A model generated the notes under the pieces. That model had not been told where the DNA came from and did no database searches. It saw nothing but the letters and a program-made list of their open reading frames with translations. The position numbers and the translations under genes are program-made. Of a DNA stretch of 64,000 bases, positions 1 through 11,500 are shown one piece after another. Each line of letters begins with the position of its first letter. Positions within the stretch are counted from its first letter, which is position 1. The stretch comes from Heterodera schachtii (taxonomy: Eukaryota; Nematoda; Chromadorea; Rhabditida; Heteroderidae). The stretch is taken from positions 2,546,636 to 2,610,635 of the forward strand of contig SIJG01000007.1 in NCBI GenBank assembly GCA_023374025.1. Reading direction: 5' to 3'.

Positions 1-3000
1 AAGATGCAATAATTAAAAAATGGGATTGATCATAAGTAAGATTATCCAAATCTACGTAATATATTTGTTTATTATATTAAAGAAAATGCAATAATTAAAA
101 AATGGGATTGATCATAAGTAGGATTATCCAAATCTACGTAATATATTTGTTTATTATATTAAAGAAAATGCAATAATTAAAAAATGGGATTGATCATAAG
201 TAGGATTATCCAAATCTACGTAATATATTTGTTTATTATATTAAAGAAAATGCAATAATTAAAAAATGGGATTGATCATAAGTAGGATTATCCAAATCTA
301 CGTAATATATTTGTTTATTATATTAAAGAAAATGCAATAATTAAAAAATGGGATTGATCATAAGTAGGATTATCCAAATCTACGTAATATATTTGTATAT
401 TATATTAAAGAAAATGCAATAATTAAAAAATGGGATTGATCATAAGTAGGATTATCCAAATCTACGTAATATATTTGTTTATTATATTAAAGAAAATGCA
501 ATAATTAAAAAATGGGATTGATCATAAGTAGGATTATCCAAATCTACGTAATATATTTGTTTATTATATTAAAGAAAGATGCAATAATTAAAAAATTGGA
601 TTGATCATCAGTAGGATTATCCAAATCTACGTAATATATTTGTTTATTATATTAAAGAAAGATGCAATAATTAAAAAATTGGATTGATCATCAGTAGGAT
701 TATCCAAATCTACGTAATATATTTGTTTATTATATTAAAGAAAGATGCAATAATTAAAAAATGGGATTGATCATAAGTAAGATTATCCAAATCTACGTAA
801 TATATTTGTTTATTATATTAAAGAAAATGCAATAATTAAAAAATGGGATTGATCATAAGTAGGATTATCCAAATCTACGTAATATATTTGTTTATTATAT
901 TAAAGAAAATGCAATAATTAAAAAATGGGATTGATCATAAGTAGGATTATCCAAATCTACGTAATATATTTGTTTATTATATTAAAGAAAATGCAATAAT
1001 TAAAAAATGGGATTGATCATAAGTAGGATTATCCAAATCTACGTAATATATTTGTTTATTATATTAAAGAAAATGCAATAATTAAAAAATGGGATTGATC
1101 ATAAGTAGGATTATCCAAATCTACGTAATATATTTGTTTATTATATTAAAGAAAATGCAATAATTAAAAAATGGGATTGATCATAAGTAGGATTATCCAA
1201 ATCTACGTAATATATTTGTATATTATATTAAAGAAAATGCAATAATTAAAAAATGGGATTGATCATAAGTAGGATTATCCAAATCTACGTAATATATTTG
1301 TTTATTATATTAAAGAAAATGCAATAATTAAAAAATGGGATTGATCATAAGTAGGATTATCCAAATCTACGTAATATATTTGTTTATTATATTAAAGAAA
1401 ATGCAATAATTAAAAAATGGGATTGATCATAAGTAGGATTATCCAAATCTACGTAATATATTTGTTTATTATATTAAAGAAAATGCAATAATTAAAAAAT
1501 GGGATTGATCATAAGTAGGATTATCCAAATCTACGTAATATATTTGTTTATTATATTAAAGAAAGATGCAATAATTAAAAAATTGGATTGATCATCAGTA
1601 GGATTATCCAAATCTACGTAATATATTTGTTTATTATATTAAAGAAAGATGCAATAATTAAAAAATTGGATTGATCATCAGTAGGATTATCCAAATCTAC
1701 GTAATATATTTGTTTATTATATTAAAGAAAGATGCAATAATTAAAAAATGGGATTGATCATAAGTAAGATTATCCAAATCTACGTAATATATTTGTTTAT
1801 TATATTAAAGAAAATGCAATAATTAAAAAATGGGATTGATCATAAGTAGGATTATCCAAATCTACGTAATATATTTGTTTATTATATTAAAGAAAATGCA
1901 ATAATTAAAAAATGGGATTGATCATAAGTAGGATTATCCAAATCTACGTAATATATTTGTTTATTATATTAAAGAAAATGCAATAATTAAAAAATGGGAT
2001 TGATCATAAGTAGGATTATCCAAATCTACGTAATATATTTGTTTATTATATTAAAGAAAATGCAATAATTAAAAAATGGGATTGATCATAAGTAGGATTA
2101 TCCAAATCTACGTAATATATTTGTTTATTATATTAAAGAAAATGCAATAATTAAAAAATGGGATTGATCATAAGTAGGATTATCCAAATCTACGTAATAT
2201 ATTTGTATATTATATTAAAGAAAATGCAATAATTAAAAAATGGGATTGATCATAAGTAGGATTATCCAAATCTACGTAATATATTTGTTTATTATATTAA
2301 AGAAAATGCAATAATTAAAAAATGGGATTGATCATAAGTAGGATTATCCAAATCTACGTAATATATTTGTTTATTATATTAAAGAAAATGCAATAATTAA
2401 AAAATGGGATTGATCATAAGTAGGATTATCCAAATCTACGTAATATATTTGTTTATTATATTAAAGAAAATGCAATAATTAAAAAATGGGATTGATCATA
2501 AGTAGGATTATCCAAATCTACGTAATATATTTGTTTATTATATTAAAGAAAATGCAATAATTAAAAAATGGGATTGATCATAAGTAGGATTATCCAAATC
2601 TACGTAATATATTTGTATATTATATTAAAGAAAATGCAATAATTAAAAAATGGGATTGATCATAAGTAGGATTATCCAAATCTACGTAATATATTTGTTT
2701 ATTATATTAAAGAAAATGCAATAATTAAAAAATGGGATTGATCATAAGTAGGATTATCCAAATCTACGTAATATATTTGTTTATTATATTAAAGAAAGAT
2801 GCAATAATTAAAAAATTGGATTGATCATCAGTAGGATTATCCAAATCTACGTAATATATTTGTTTATTATATTAAAGAAAGATGCAATAATTAAAAAATT
2901 GGATTGATCATCAGTAGGATTATCCAAATCTACGTAATATATTTGTTTATTATATTAAAGAAAGATGCAATAATTAAAAAATGGGATTGATCATAAGTAA

Positions 3001-4175
3001 GATTATCCAAATCTACGTAATATATTTGTTTATTATATTAAAGAAAATGCAATAATTAAAAAATGGGATTGATCATAAGTAGGATTATCCAAATCTACGT
3101 AATATATTTGTTTATTATATTAAAGAAAATGCAATAATTAAAAAATGGGATTGATCATAAGTAGGATTATCCAAATCTACGTAATATATTTGTTTATTAT
3201 ATTAAAGAAAATGCAATAATTAAAAAATGGGATTGATCATAAGTAGGATTATCCAAATCTACGTAATATATTTGTTTATTATATTAAAGAAAATGCAATA
3301 ATTAAAAAATGGGATTGATCATAAGTAGGATTATCCAAATCTACGTAATATATTTGTTTATTATATTAAAGAAAATGCAATAATTAAAAAATGGGATTGA
3401 TCATAAGTAGGATTATCCAAATCTACGTAATATATTTGTATATTATATTAAAGAAAATGCAATAATTAAAAAATGGGATTGATCATAAGTAGGATTATCC
3501 AAATCTACGTAATATATTTGTTTATTATATTAAAGAAAATGCAATAATTAAAAAATGGGATTGATCATAAGTAGGATTATCCAAATCTACGTAATATATT
3601 TGTTTATTATATTAAAGAAAATGCAATAATTAAAAAATGGGATTGATCATAAGTAGGATTATCCAAATCTACGTAATATATTTGTTTATTATATTAAAGA
3701 AAATGCAATAATTAAAAAATGGGATTGATCATAAGTAGGATTATCCAAATCTACGTAATATATTTGTTTATTATATTAAAGAAAATGCAATAATTAAAAA
3801 ATGGGATTGATCATAAGTAGGATTATCCAAATCTACGTAATATATTTGTTTATTATATTAAAGAAAGATGCAATAATTAAAAAATTGGATTGATCATCAG
3901 TAGGATTATCCAAATCTACGTAATATATTTGTTTATTATATTAAAGAAAGATGCAATAATTAAAAAATTGGATTGATCATCAGTAGGATTATCCAAATCT
4001 ACGTAATATATTTGTTTATTATATTAAAGAAAGATGCAATAATTAAAAAATGGGATTGATCATAAGTAAGATTATCCAAATCTACCTAATATATTTGTTT
4101 ATTATATTAAAGAAAATGCAATAATTAAAAATTGGGATTGGTCATAAGTAGGATATACAAATCTATTTTTTAACG
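1..4175. repeat. 82/83-bp satellite array with higher-order structure
   Basis: About 50 head-to-tail units of 82 or 83 bp run from the window edge. Four unit types are visible: the common A (82 bp), A' (TTTGTATATT in place of TTTGTTTATT), C (83 bp, with GATCATCAGTAGG) and S (83 bp, with CATAAGTAAGATT). The triplet C-C-S recurs at 571/654/737, 1558/1641/1724, 2791/2874/2957 and 3860/3943/4026, separated by 9, 12 and 10 A-type units. The super-periods are therefore 987, 1233 and 1069 bp. A' is the fifth A-type unit after S in the three complete periods, and appears a second time in the longest. The array decays after 4109. It holds no coding frame. Being AT-rich, it does not look like a G-rich telomeric repeat; centromeric, subtelomeric or other satellite remains open. 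Confidence 0.97.
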
Positions 4176-4610
4176 TAATATAATTTTATTTTAAAAATGG
4201 ACATATAATATGATCATTTTTGGAGAAAATCTGATGATAAATTAAGCCTAGTTTTCAAAAAATTTCTCCAGCAGACACCTGCTGTCGGCACCAATGGGCC
4301 ACAACATATTCGTTAATTTTTTTAAAGGTCGACTCAAAGCCACAAATTTAACTTTTGCTTATATGAAAAAAAAACAAAAGAAAAATTTATTTTTTATAAT
4401 ATTTTAATCGAATTTTGTGAATGTTCTGCTGAGAAAAATGAAATGGAAAATGAAAATCTTTTTTAGTTTTTATTTAAATATAATAAATTAAATTTATAAG
4501 TGTTAAAAGGAAATGCAAAAGTGGAGACAGAATAAAGAATACCAGTCAAAAAAGAAAAGAAAATTCAAAATCTGAAAAGCCAATGAATTTCGTGGAGACG
4601 AAGTAATTTT
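4176..4610. other. AT-rich spacer, no gene seen
   Basis: Nothing codes here. A short GC-richer patch with a CAGCAGACACCTGCTG near-palindrome lies at about 4270-4285. The last 150 bp resemble the 3' flank found after copies of the secreted family (minus orientation). Confidence 0.6.
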
Positions 4611-4990
4611 TCATGAAAATGGCGACGAAATGAAAGCGCCAAATTTGTCATCATATTTTGCTTTTTACAATTATTGTTTTTTCTTTCGAATTTTCATATA
4701 TTTTTTCCATTTTTTGCTCAAATTCTTGCCAAAGATAGTTTTTCAATTTCATGATAAATTTAAAAATTTCTGTCCCTTTTTTTGCACATTTTTTGGTCCG
4801 ATAATTTTTTCCTAAAGATTTTGTGTAAAGCTTTACTAAACCAATTGTCCTTCTCTTTAATTTCCTAATTAATTCTACCTCATTTTACAAAATCAGTTTA
4901 TTGGAATTGGCATTGGTCAATTTGTTTTTATGTTTTGCACAAAATTTCGAAATTTTATTCAGTGTTTCGATTAGGTAAATTAACGTAATA
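4611..4990 (-). pseudogene. Secreted-family last-exon remnant
   Basis: Read on the minus strand this is a decayed copy of the final coding exon of the secreted family. It keeps the segments matching the tail TCGCCATTTTCATGA, the stretch for coiled-coil residues of the MYENTKE type, and a GPKNVQKKG-like part, but with several frame breaks and a stop. No signal exon, exon 2 or exon 3 is present beside it, so it is a solitary exon. The match is by eye to the intact copies at 54068-54576 and 58949-59457. Confidence 0.8.
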
Positions 4991-5524
4991 TTTCTGTAAA
5001 AATCAACAAATATTTATTTTAACTAGATTTTTAATTAATAATTGCGTTGGAGCTTAAATAATTTCATTTGAGAAATAAAAAATAAAAGAAATAATTACTT
5101 TTTGAAAAAAAAATTTTAACAATAGGAGAAATGCGGAAAATAATAATAACAAGGAAAAATAATTAAAAAAAATAATGATTAAAATATTATAATAACAAAA
5201 ATATATGCCGAGTATAAATAATAATAAAAAATGATTAATTAAAAATTATCTAAGAAAATAATAGTGAAATATTTAATTCAACCATTGATAAAATGAATAA
5301 ATATTAAATAAAATTTATTAATTTAAAAAATAAAATAAAATTTCGCGACAAATTAAATTTTTCATCGTTCGCCTTGGCTTTAAATACTCAATAAACTTTC
5401 ACTATGTATATTATTTCCACTTAAATTTTTAACGGATTTACAACTTCGTCGACAAAAACGGACGGATCACACAAATTGCGGCAGTCGCTTCTCCGACGGA
5501 CGGCAAACAAAAAAAAAAACCCGC
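4991..5524. other. AT-rich spacer with AATAAT-like tracts
   Basis: Low-complexity AT sequence with many AATAATAAT stretches. I see no gene, RNA or terminal repeat. Confidence 0.5.
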
Positions 5525-5800
5525 GCAAACTCGCGCACCGATCACCGCCGACGGGGACACAAAATTTACCTCTCTCATGCTTAAATCCATCCCCGATTTT
5601 TTTCAAAACCGATTCTCCGCCGTGGGACATTTCCTCGCCCGCTTAATCCGATATATTTTGAAAATCCGATCGGTCCAACGGTCGTCGTTTTTTAATTTAT
5701 TATTTTTATGATTCTTTGTGTCAACGAAATATGCGGTGTCGACTTGCGGAAGCGAACATCATCACAAAATTTGGGAATATTCTTATTGGCAATAGTTAAA
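5525..5800. repeat. Dispersed repeat R2, copy 1
   Basis: A GC-richer block (CGCGCACCGATCACCGCC, then TTAATCC and TGTCGACTTGC segments) that recurs in the same orientation at 22563-22850. A short related piece with GTCGACAACC lies near 35510. It encodes no long open frame and its ends are not defined by clear terminal repeats. It is probably a fragment of a mobile element. Confidence 0.75.
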
Positions 5801-5964
5801 TATATTTAATTTAATTTTAAGATATTAAAATTTATTGAATTATTTAGCAGCCAAAGCTGTCAATCTTTGTGAATATCCGGCTTATCCTGTCTTTGGAGAA
5901 ATGTTATCTGAAAAGAAAATAGCCTAAATTTTGATTGAAAAAATTAAAAAGGAATTTTTTTTTA

Positions 5965-6210
5965 TGAAAATGGCGACGATATGAAAGTGCCAAATTTGGC
6001 ATAATATTCTTTAAACAGAGTTGGTCTTTGCCGATTATCTTTTGCTTTTGTCAATGCTTTTTCCAATTTCTTCTTTTCTTCCTTGGCATTTTCTTTTGAA
6101 TTTCATTTTTTTTTCAATTTTTGCTCAATTTCTTCCCGCAAAATTTCAATTTCGGTTGGTTCATTCAAAATTTGTTATTTCTGCTGCCAAATTTATTATG
6201 GCCGTTGACT
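5965..6210 (-). pseudogene. Secreted-family last-exon remnant
   Basis: A second minus-strand remnant of the family's last exon. The stop-proximal sequence and the lysine/glutamate-rich helix region are recognisable in reverse, but the frame is broken and the 5' part is missing. A T-rich stretch and then a minisatellite replace it. Confidence 0.7.
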
Positions 6211-6227
6211 AAGCAAATATTGGCCAC

Positions 6228-6535
6228 ATTCCTTGTCCCTCCCTCCCTCTCGGTCCTCCTCTCATTTCTCTCGTGGATACTTTGTCCCTCTCTCCCTTTC
6301 TCTCTCTATCCTCCTTCCCTTTCTCTCGTGGATGCGTTGTCCCTCCCTCCCTTTCTCTCTTGGTCCTCCTCTCATTTCTCTCGTGGATGCTTTGTCCCTC
6401 CCTCCCTCTCTCTCTCTCTCGGTCCTCCTCTCAGTTCTCTCGTGGATGCTTTGTCCCTCCCTCCCTCTCTCTCTCTCTCGGTCCTCCTCTCAGTTCTCTC
6501 GTGGATGCTTTGTCCCTCCCTCCCTCATTTGCTCC
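6228..6535. repeat. CT-rich minisatellite, ~58-bp unit x5
   Basis: Five imperfect units built around TCCTCCTCTCATTTCTCTCG and GTGGATGCTTTGTCCCTCCC. Long open frames through it (for example 6121-6855, +) are Ser/Leu/Pro-rich by-products of the repeat. A C-homopolymer run follows at about 6534. Confidence 0.9.
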
Positions 6536-6687
6536 CCCCCCCCCTACCTTTCATCCATCGATCCATCCGACTGTCTCTTCCCCGGGTGCACCCCAAAACG
6601 TCGTCGGAGGACTTTTTGGACCATAATCAATGTTTTCCATGTCTTCTTCCTCCACTGCGCTCCTCTTCTCTTCCCTTCCATTTGCAT

Positions 6688-7365
6688 CAGGGGTGGGGCG
6701 CGCACAGAAAAATCCCGCGATCGCGGATCGCGCAAAAAAAATTGCCGCGAATCGCGGATCGCGCATTTAAAAACTCAAAATTTTCAAAAATTTTTAAACA
6801 CACATTTTTAAAACTTCCTTATTATAAAAAATTAATTAAATCCCGGTGCATATGAGATTTGCGACGGGACTGGAAAAGGGGGGTGGGGCGAGTCAGTTTC
6901 CAAATTTGCTAAGGGGTCGAGTCACGCAAATCCTGTGATTTTTTTTAATTTTCAGACCGCCTTTTCGGCGCGCTTTTTCTAGAAAACTTTTGGGAAACTG
7001 ATGGGGGGGGGGGTGGGTCCGGCGGTGCCGATAGGCGCCGCCGGGAAAAATTTTCAAAATTTGAGTGCAATTTGATAAAAGATTTTGAAAAAAATGACCT
7101 ATTTTGTGATTTAGAACCAATTTTTTTTTGTCAGCTCTGACGAGGAAAAATTGGAATTTTGAAACGAATTTTTTGAGAAAACTAATCCAAGTTTTCAAAA
7201 AATTTTCATTTAATTTTGAATATTCAAAAAAGACAATCGCTAAATTTTCTTTATAAAAATTTTGCCCCAAAAAATGCGCGGCGCGCCGCGCAAAAAATCC
7301 GCGGTTGCGGATCGCGCAAAAAAAAAACGCCGCGGCTCGCGGATCACGGTCGTGCCCCAGCCCTG
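6688..7365. mobile_element. Non-autonomous hAT-type element with 8-bp TSD
   Basis: The element starts CAGGGGTGGGGCGCG and ends GTGCCCCAGCCCTG, an imperfect terminal inverted repeat with the CAGGG start typical of the hAT superfamily. It is flanked by perfect 8-bp direct repeats ATTTGCAT (6680-6687 and 7366-7373), the hAT target-duplication length. Both ends carry GC-rich subterminal repeats (GCGGATCGCGCAAAAAA, several copies). At 678 bp with no transposase frame it is non-autonomous. The interior contains a GCCGATAGGCGCCG block also present near 32245 (and, diverged, near 39710 and 42810). Confidence 0.88.
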
Positions 7366-7464
7366 ATTTGCATCCATTGCTCTTACTCCCCCCCCCCCCC
7401 CCCATCGGCGTACACAACATTAAAAAGCTGTCAAAAATTATTATATGTTGCATTTTTAGAGACC

Positions 7465-7720
7465 GGACTTTTAGGCACCAAAATTTTTAAATAGGCACCT
7501 AAAATAGGCACGAAAAATTGGAAAAAGGCAGCAAAATAAACACTTTTTGGACCACATTTAAAAAAAAAATTTATTAAGAATTTTTAGAGAGCAAAACACG
7601 TACAACTTAATCAAAAAACCTAATTTTGGTCATTTAAATGATTTTTAAATAAACATTTTATATTTTTCGAATAAAGAAAATTTTTAAATCTAAAATTTTA
7701 TCTAGAAAAAATTTTTGGCG
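7465..7720. repeat. Dispersed repeat R1, copy 1
   Basis: It begins with iterated TAGGCACC / GGCACGAAAA motifs and continues through AAAACACGTACAACTTAATC and TTTTGGTCATTTAAATGA. A clear second copy lies at 63325-63590 in the same orientation, and shorter GGTGCTAAAAA-type relatives are at 10850-10930. No coding potential. A run of C residues lies just upstream at about 7387-7403. Confidence 0.8.
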
Positions 7721-8586
7721 CCGTTATAAATGGCTTTTTTGGCGCCAGTGTTAAAAAATCTCAAAAAATTTTTAATTTGTCTTTCTTTGTGCATAATTAA
7801 TTATAAGCCATTTTCTTTCAAAGTACCATCTAATACAATTGTTAGCAATGGTGTAGAATTGTATATATTTTGTTACAAATTACTATTTGGGGGGTTTTTG
7901 GGGGTGTTGATCATAAGGTTAGATTTTTTATTTTTTATTTTCATTTTTTAATGTTTTTTATTTCTTTTTTTAAATTTTTTTTATCGGTGTTTTTTTTTCT
8001 TTGTTCTATTTTTTTATTATTCATTTTTTTAAATTTTTTTGAATTTTTTATTTATTTTTTTAATAATTTTTTATCTTTTTTTCTTACTGAGCATAGATTT
8101 GCCTAATTATGACCCGGACTTAATTCGAAAGACTTTTTAGAAAATTACTTCTATATGGTAGTGAACAGCAGAAAAAATTGATTTTTTTTTTACGCGCCAA
8201 AAAAGCCATTTTACAAGGGGCGCCAAAATGGCCCGTGACAAAAAAGCTCGCGCCAAAAAAACCTCGCGACAAATTAGCCGCGCAAAAGTGGTATAAAACT
8301 AATAAAAACATCATTAATTGATCCTTTCAAAAAATTTGACCGCCGATCTCTGTTCAACTGTAGGATATTTCTATTTTTTAAAATAAATTTTACATTTTTT
8401 TTTTCTAAATCACAAATCCCGCGCGGGATCCCATCCCGCATTTAAAATACAATTAATATGGGTCCAAATTGAAAAGTCCCGGCTTTTCGCCTCCCGGTTT
8501 TTTCCAAATTTCCCGGTTCCCCCGTTTTTAATATAAGTGCAAGCTTCAAGCCTATTTTAAGATTTACTCACTTTTTGATGTTACTA
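7721..8586. other. Spacer upstream of the tetraspanin, with small palindromes
   Basis: T-rich sequence (7900-8090), then a block with repeated GCGCCAAAA and GCGACAAA motifs (8185-8290) and a CCCGCGCGGG palindrome near 8418. No gene recognised. The tetraspanin promoter should lie in the last part, but I see no specific element that I would defend. Confidence 0.5.
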
Positions 8587-11500
8587 ATGTCTCATCGCGG
8601 AGAATATCGTCCTCAAATCCAAATGAAGCTCAAGCATTCACTCGTGGCTTTTCATTTGTTTCTCATTGTAATGCTCAGAATTACGATAGAATGACACTGT
8701 CAGCTAGCTTTTTTTTTAAGTTTTACAAAAAATTCCATTTGCGAGACTACAGTATATGCTCTTTTTATCCCCCAAGGCGGATTATTTTTCAACCTCCTCA
8801 GAAAGGGGGGGGGGATAATTGGAGACTGGGAGATTAAAATATAGGGATTATTTTTCAACCTCCTCAGAAAGGGGGGGGATAATTGGAGACTGGGAGATTA
8901 AGATAGAGGGATTGTTTTTCAACTCCTCAGAAAGCGGGGGGGATAACTGGAGACTGGGAGATTAAGATAAGGGATTTTCAACCCCCTCAGAAAGGGGGGG
9001 GGGATAATTGGAGACTGGGAGAGATTAAGATAGAGGGATTATTTTTCAAGCTCCTCGATTATTTTTCAACCTCCTCAGAAAGGGGGGGGCGATAATTGGA
9101 GACTGGGAGATTAGATAGATGGATAATTTTCAACCTCCTCAGAAGGGGGGCGGGATAATTGGAGACTGAGATTAAGATAGAGGGATTATTTTTCAACTTC
9201 CTCAGAAAGGGGGGGGGATAATTGGAGACTGGGAGATTAAGATAGAGGGATTATTTTTTAACCTCCTCAGAAAGGGGGGGGATAATTGGAGACTGGGAGA
9301 TTAGATAGATGGATAATTTTCAACCTCCTCAGAAGGGGGGCGGGATAATTGGAGACTGAGATTAAGATAGAGGGATTATTTTTTAACCTCCTCAGAAAGG
9401 GGGGGGGATAATTGGAGATTGGGAGATTAATGGAAATTGGGGGATAAAAAGAGCATATACGGTATTCGATTTTTTAATCAATCTTTTGCAGTTTTCCGGT
9501 GTTGTGCTCTTCGGTTTTGCTTTGTGGCTTCAATTTGACCCTGCCCATGAATTTCTTCTTCGCCTCGTCCACTTCTCCGAGTCAACTCCCTATTTTGAGT
9601 TCGCTGTTTACTTAATGCTGGGCACATCGCTCTTCATTTTTATTGCCGTCGGGATTGGATTCTCGGCAATTTGGAAGATGGAGCGGTGTTTGCTTAGCGG
9701 GGTGATTTTTTTTCTTTTGAATAATTAATAGGGCCACGACTTTTAGTGACAAAAAATCTCAAAATAGTTAACTAAAATAATGAGTTAAAAATGCCAAAAT
9801 AATGACAAACCTAAAAAATAATTTTAAAATTAAAAATTCTTGCCAAGAAAATGAATTTTTGACTAAATTTTTTCATTTCTTAGGAGTTTATTTTTGATAA
9901 TTTTTGCGTCGATATTTAGGTGTATTTTTCTGAAATTTTTGGGGCCTATCTTAGTGGGCTATTTTTCGTTTTAATTGCAGTTTTATTGATAATTTTCCAA
10001 AAAATGTCGAAATAATGAAAAAATGCCAAAATAGTGAAATTGCCTTTATTCAGTAGTTTTATCACTCTTTTGAATTCAGTTCTCTGTGCTGCTTCTGTTG
10101 TTGATCCATTGCAAATTGATCATCCTTATTCTTTTGTTTGCCTATCATTTTAGGGTGATTTTGGTTCTTTTTCATCTCAATTTTTGGTTTTAAGTTCCCT
10201 GATGACACCGATATGACTGAGTACCTGAGTAAAATTGCCCAAAATCGCTACCACCGCGACAAATGGGTGAATTCTCGGCATTTCATACAAATACATTCCC
10301 ACAAAATGCCACTTTAGGCGACACCTCTGATGGATTCCATCCAATTTTATGTAAGCTTTTTATTTATCCATTTCAATGAGGTTTAGCATATTTTCTTGCA
10401 CAGCACAAATGTTGCGGAGGAAACGGTGCTCAAGACTATTCAGAGTCATTTTGGTACAAAACGAACACTCAAATGGGAATGCCAACATACGGTAAGTATT
10501 CCATGTGCACTATGAGTAGATCAGCTAGGATTCTTAGGTGTTAAAAATGCTCAAATACCGTATTTTTTCTAATTATATGCCCGTCTCCATTAATCTACCC
10601 GTCTCCAATTATCTACCCATTTCGAAGTAGGTTGAAAAATAATCTCTCCGTCACTATTTATCTCCCGGGGGGGGGGGGGGAAATAAAATTTTTATTTTAC
10701 GAAAATTTTATTTTATTTTATAATGAAAATTGGTTAATTCTAAACATGAAGAAATAATAGAGAATAATCATCTTTACTTCCCCCGGATCCGGGCTAATTA
10801 TCTCCCCCTTTCTGAGGGGGTTGAAAAATTATATACCCGTACGGTAGATACTAAAACAGGTGCTAAAAAATGCAAACAAAATAGGTGCTAAAAACGCCAG
10901 AAATAAGCAAAATAGGAGCTAAAAATTGAAAAAATCCAGTCTCTTTATACACAATAATTACAAAAGTGATGACTCATTTTTGATCAATTTTGCCCGCACA
11001 AGTGCAACTTGTCAAGAAAACAAATAAATAATTTTGGAAACGAATTTTTCAGAAAATTTTTATTTCTTAGGGGAAAATTTTTGTCAATTTTAGGAGTATA
11101 TATATTTTTTAATCTTTTTTGGGGTCGATACTTAACGGTTTATTTTTCGTTTTTATTGAATTTTTGCTATGATTTCTGGAAAAAGGCCAAAATAGGTACT
11201 AAATATCGAAAATTTCAAAATAGGTGCTAACCCCCCCCCCCCCCCCGTTTTAGGTGTTTTTAGGTGCTAATAAGGGTACTAATGGAGTTTGGGTCCCATA
11301 TTTTGGTCAAATTTTTTCAAATTTTTTTTTTGATTTAAAAACTGCTGCAAACAATTATTATGGGGTTTTCGGGGTCGCTGAACACGAATCTGACACTCAT
11401 TTTGTCCAATTTCGAATCCCGGACCCGAATTTGAACAAAAAGTCGAAAATCTTAAATTTTAAAAATTCTCAATTTTGTTAAAATTTGCATAGAATTACCC

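Noticed and set aside
1..4175. CRISPR-like or telomeric array
   Set aside because: Units are contiguous with no unique spacers, the sequence is eukaryotic, and the repeat is AT-rich rather than G-rich, so neither label fits.
6121..6855. 244-codon plus-strand open frame rich in Ser, Leu and Pro
   Set aside because: It runs through the CT-rich minisatellite and into the hAT element; three overlapping frames are equally open, so composition explains it.
6893..7453. 186-codon minus-strand open frame
   Set aside because: It spans the hAT-type element and both its ends, with no recognisable domain; it is not a transposase.
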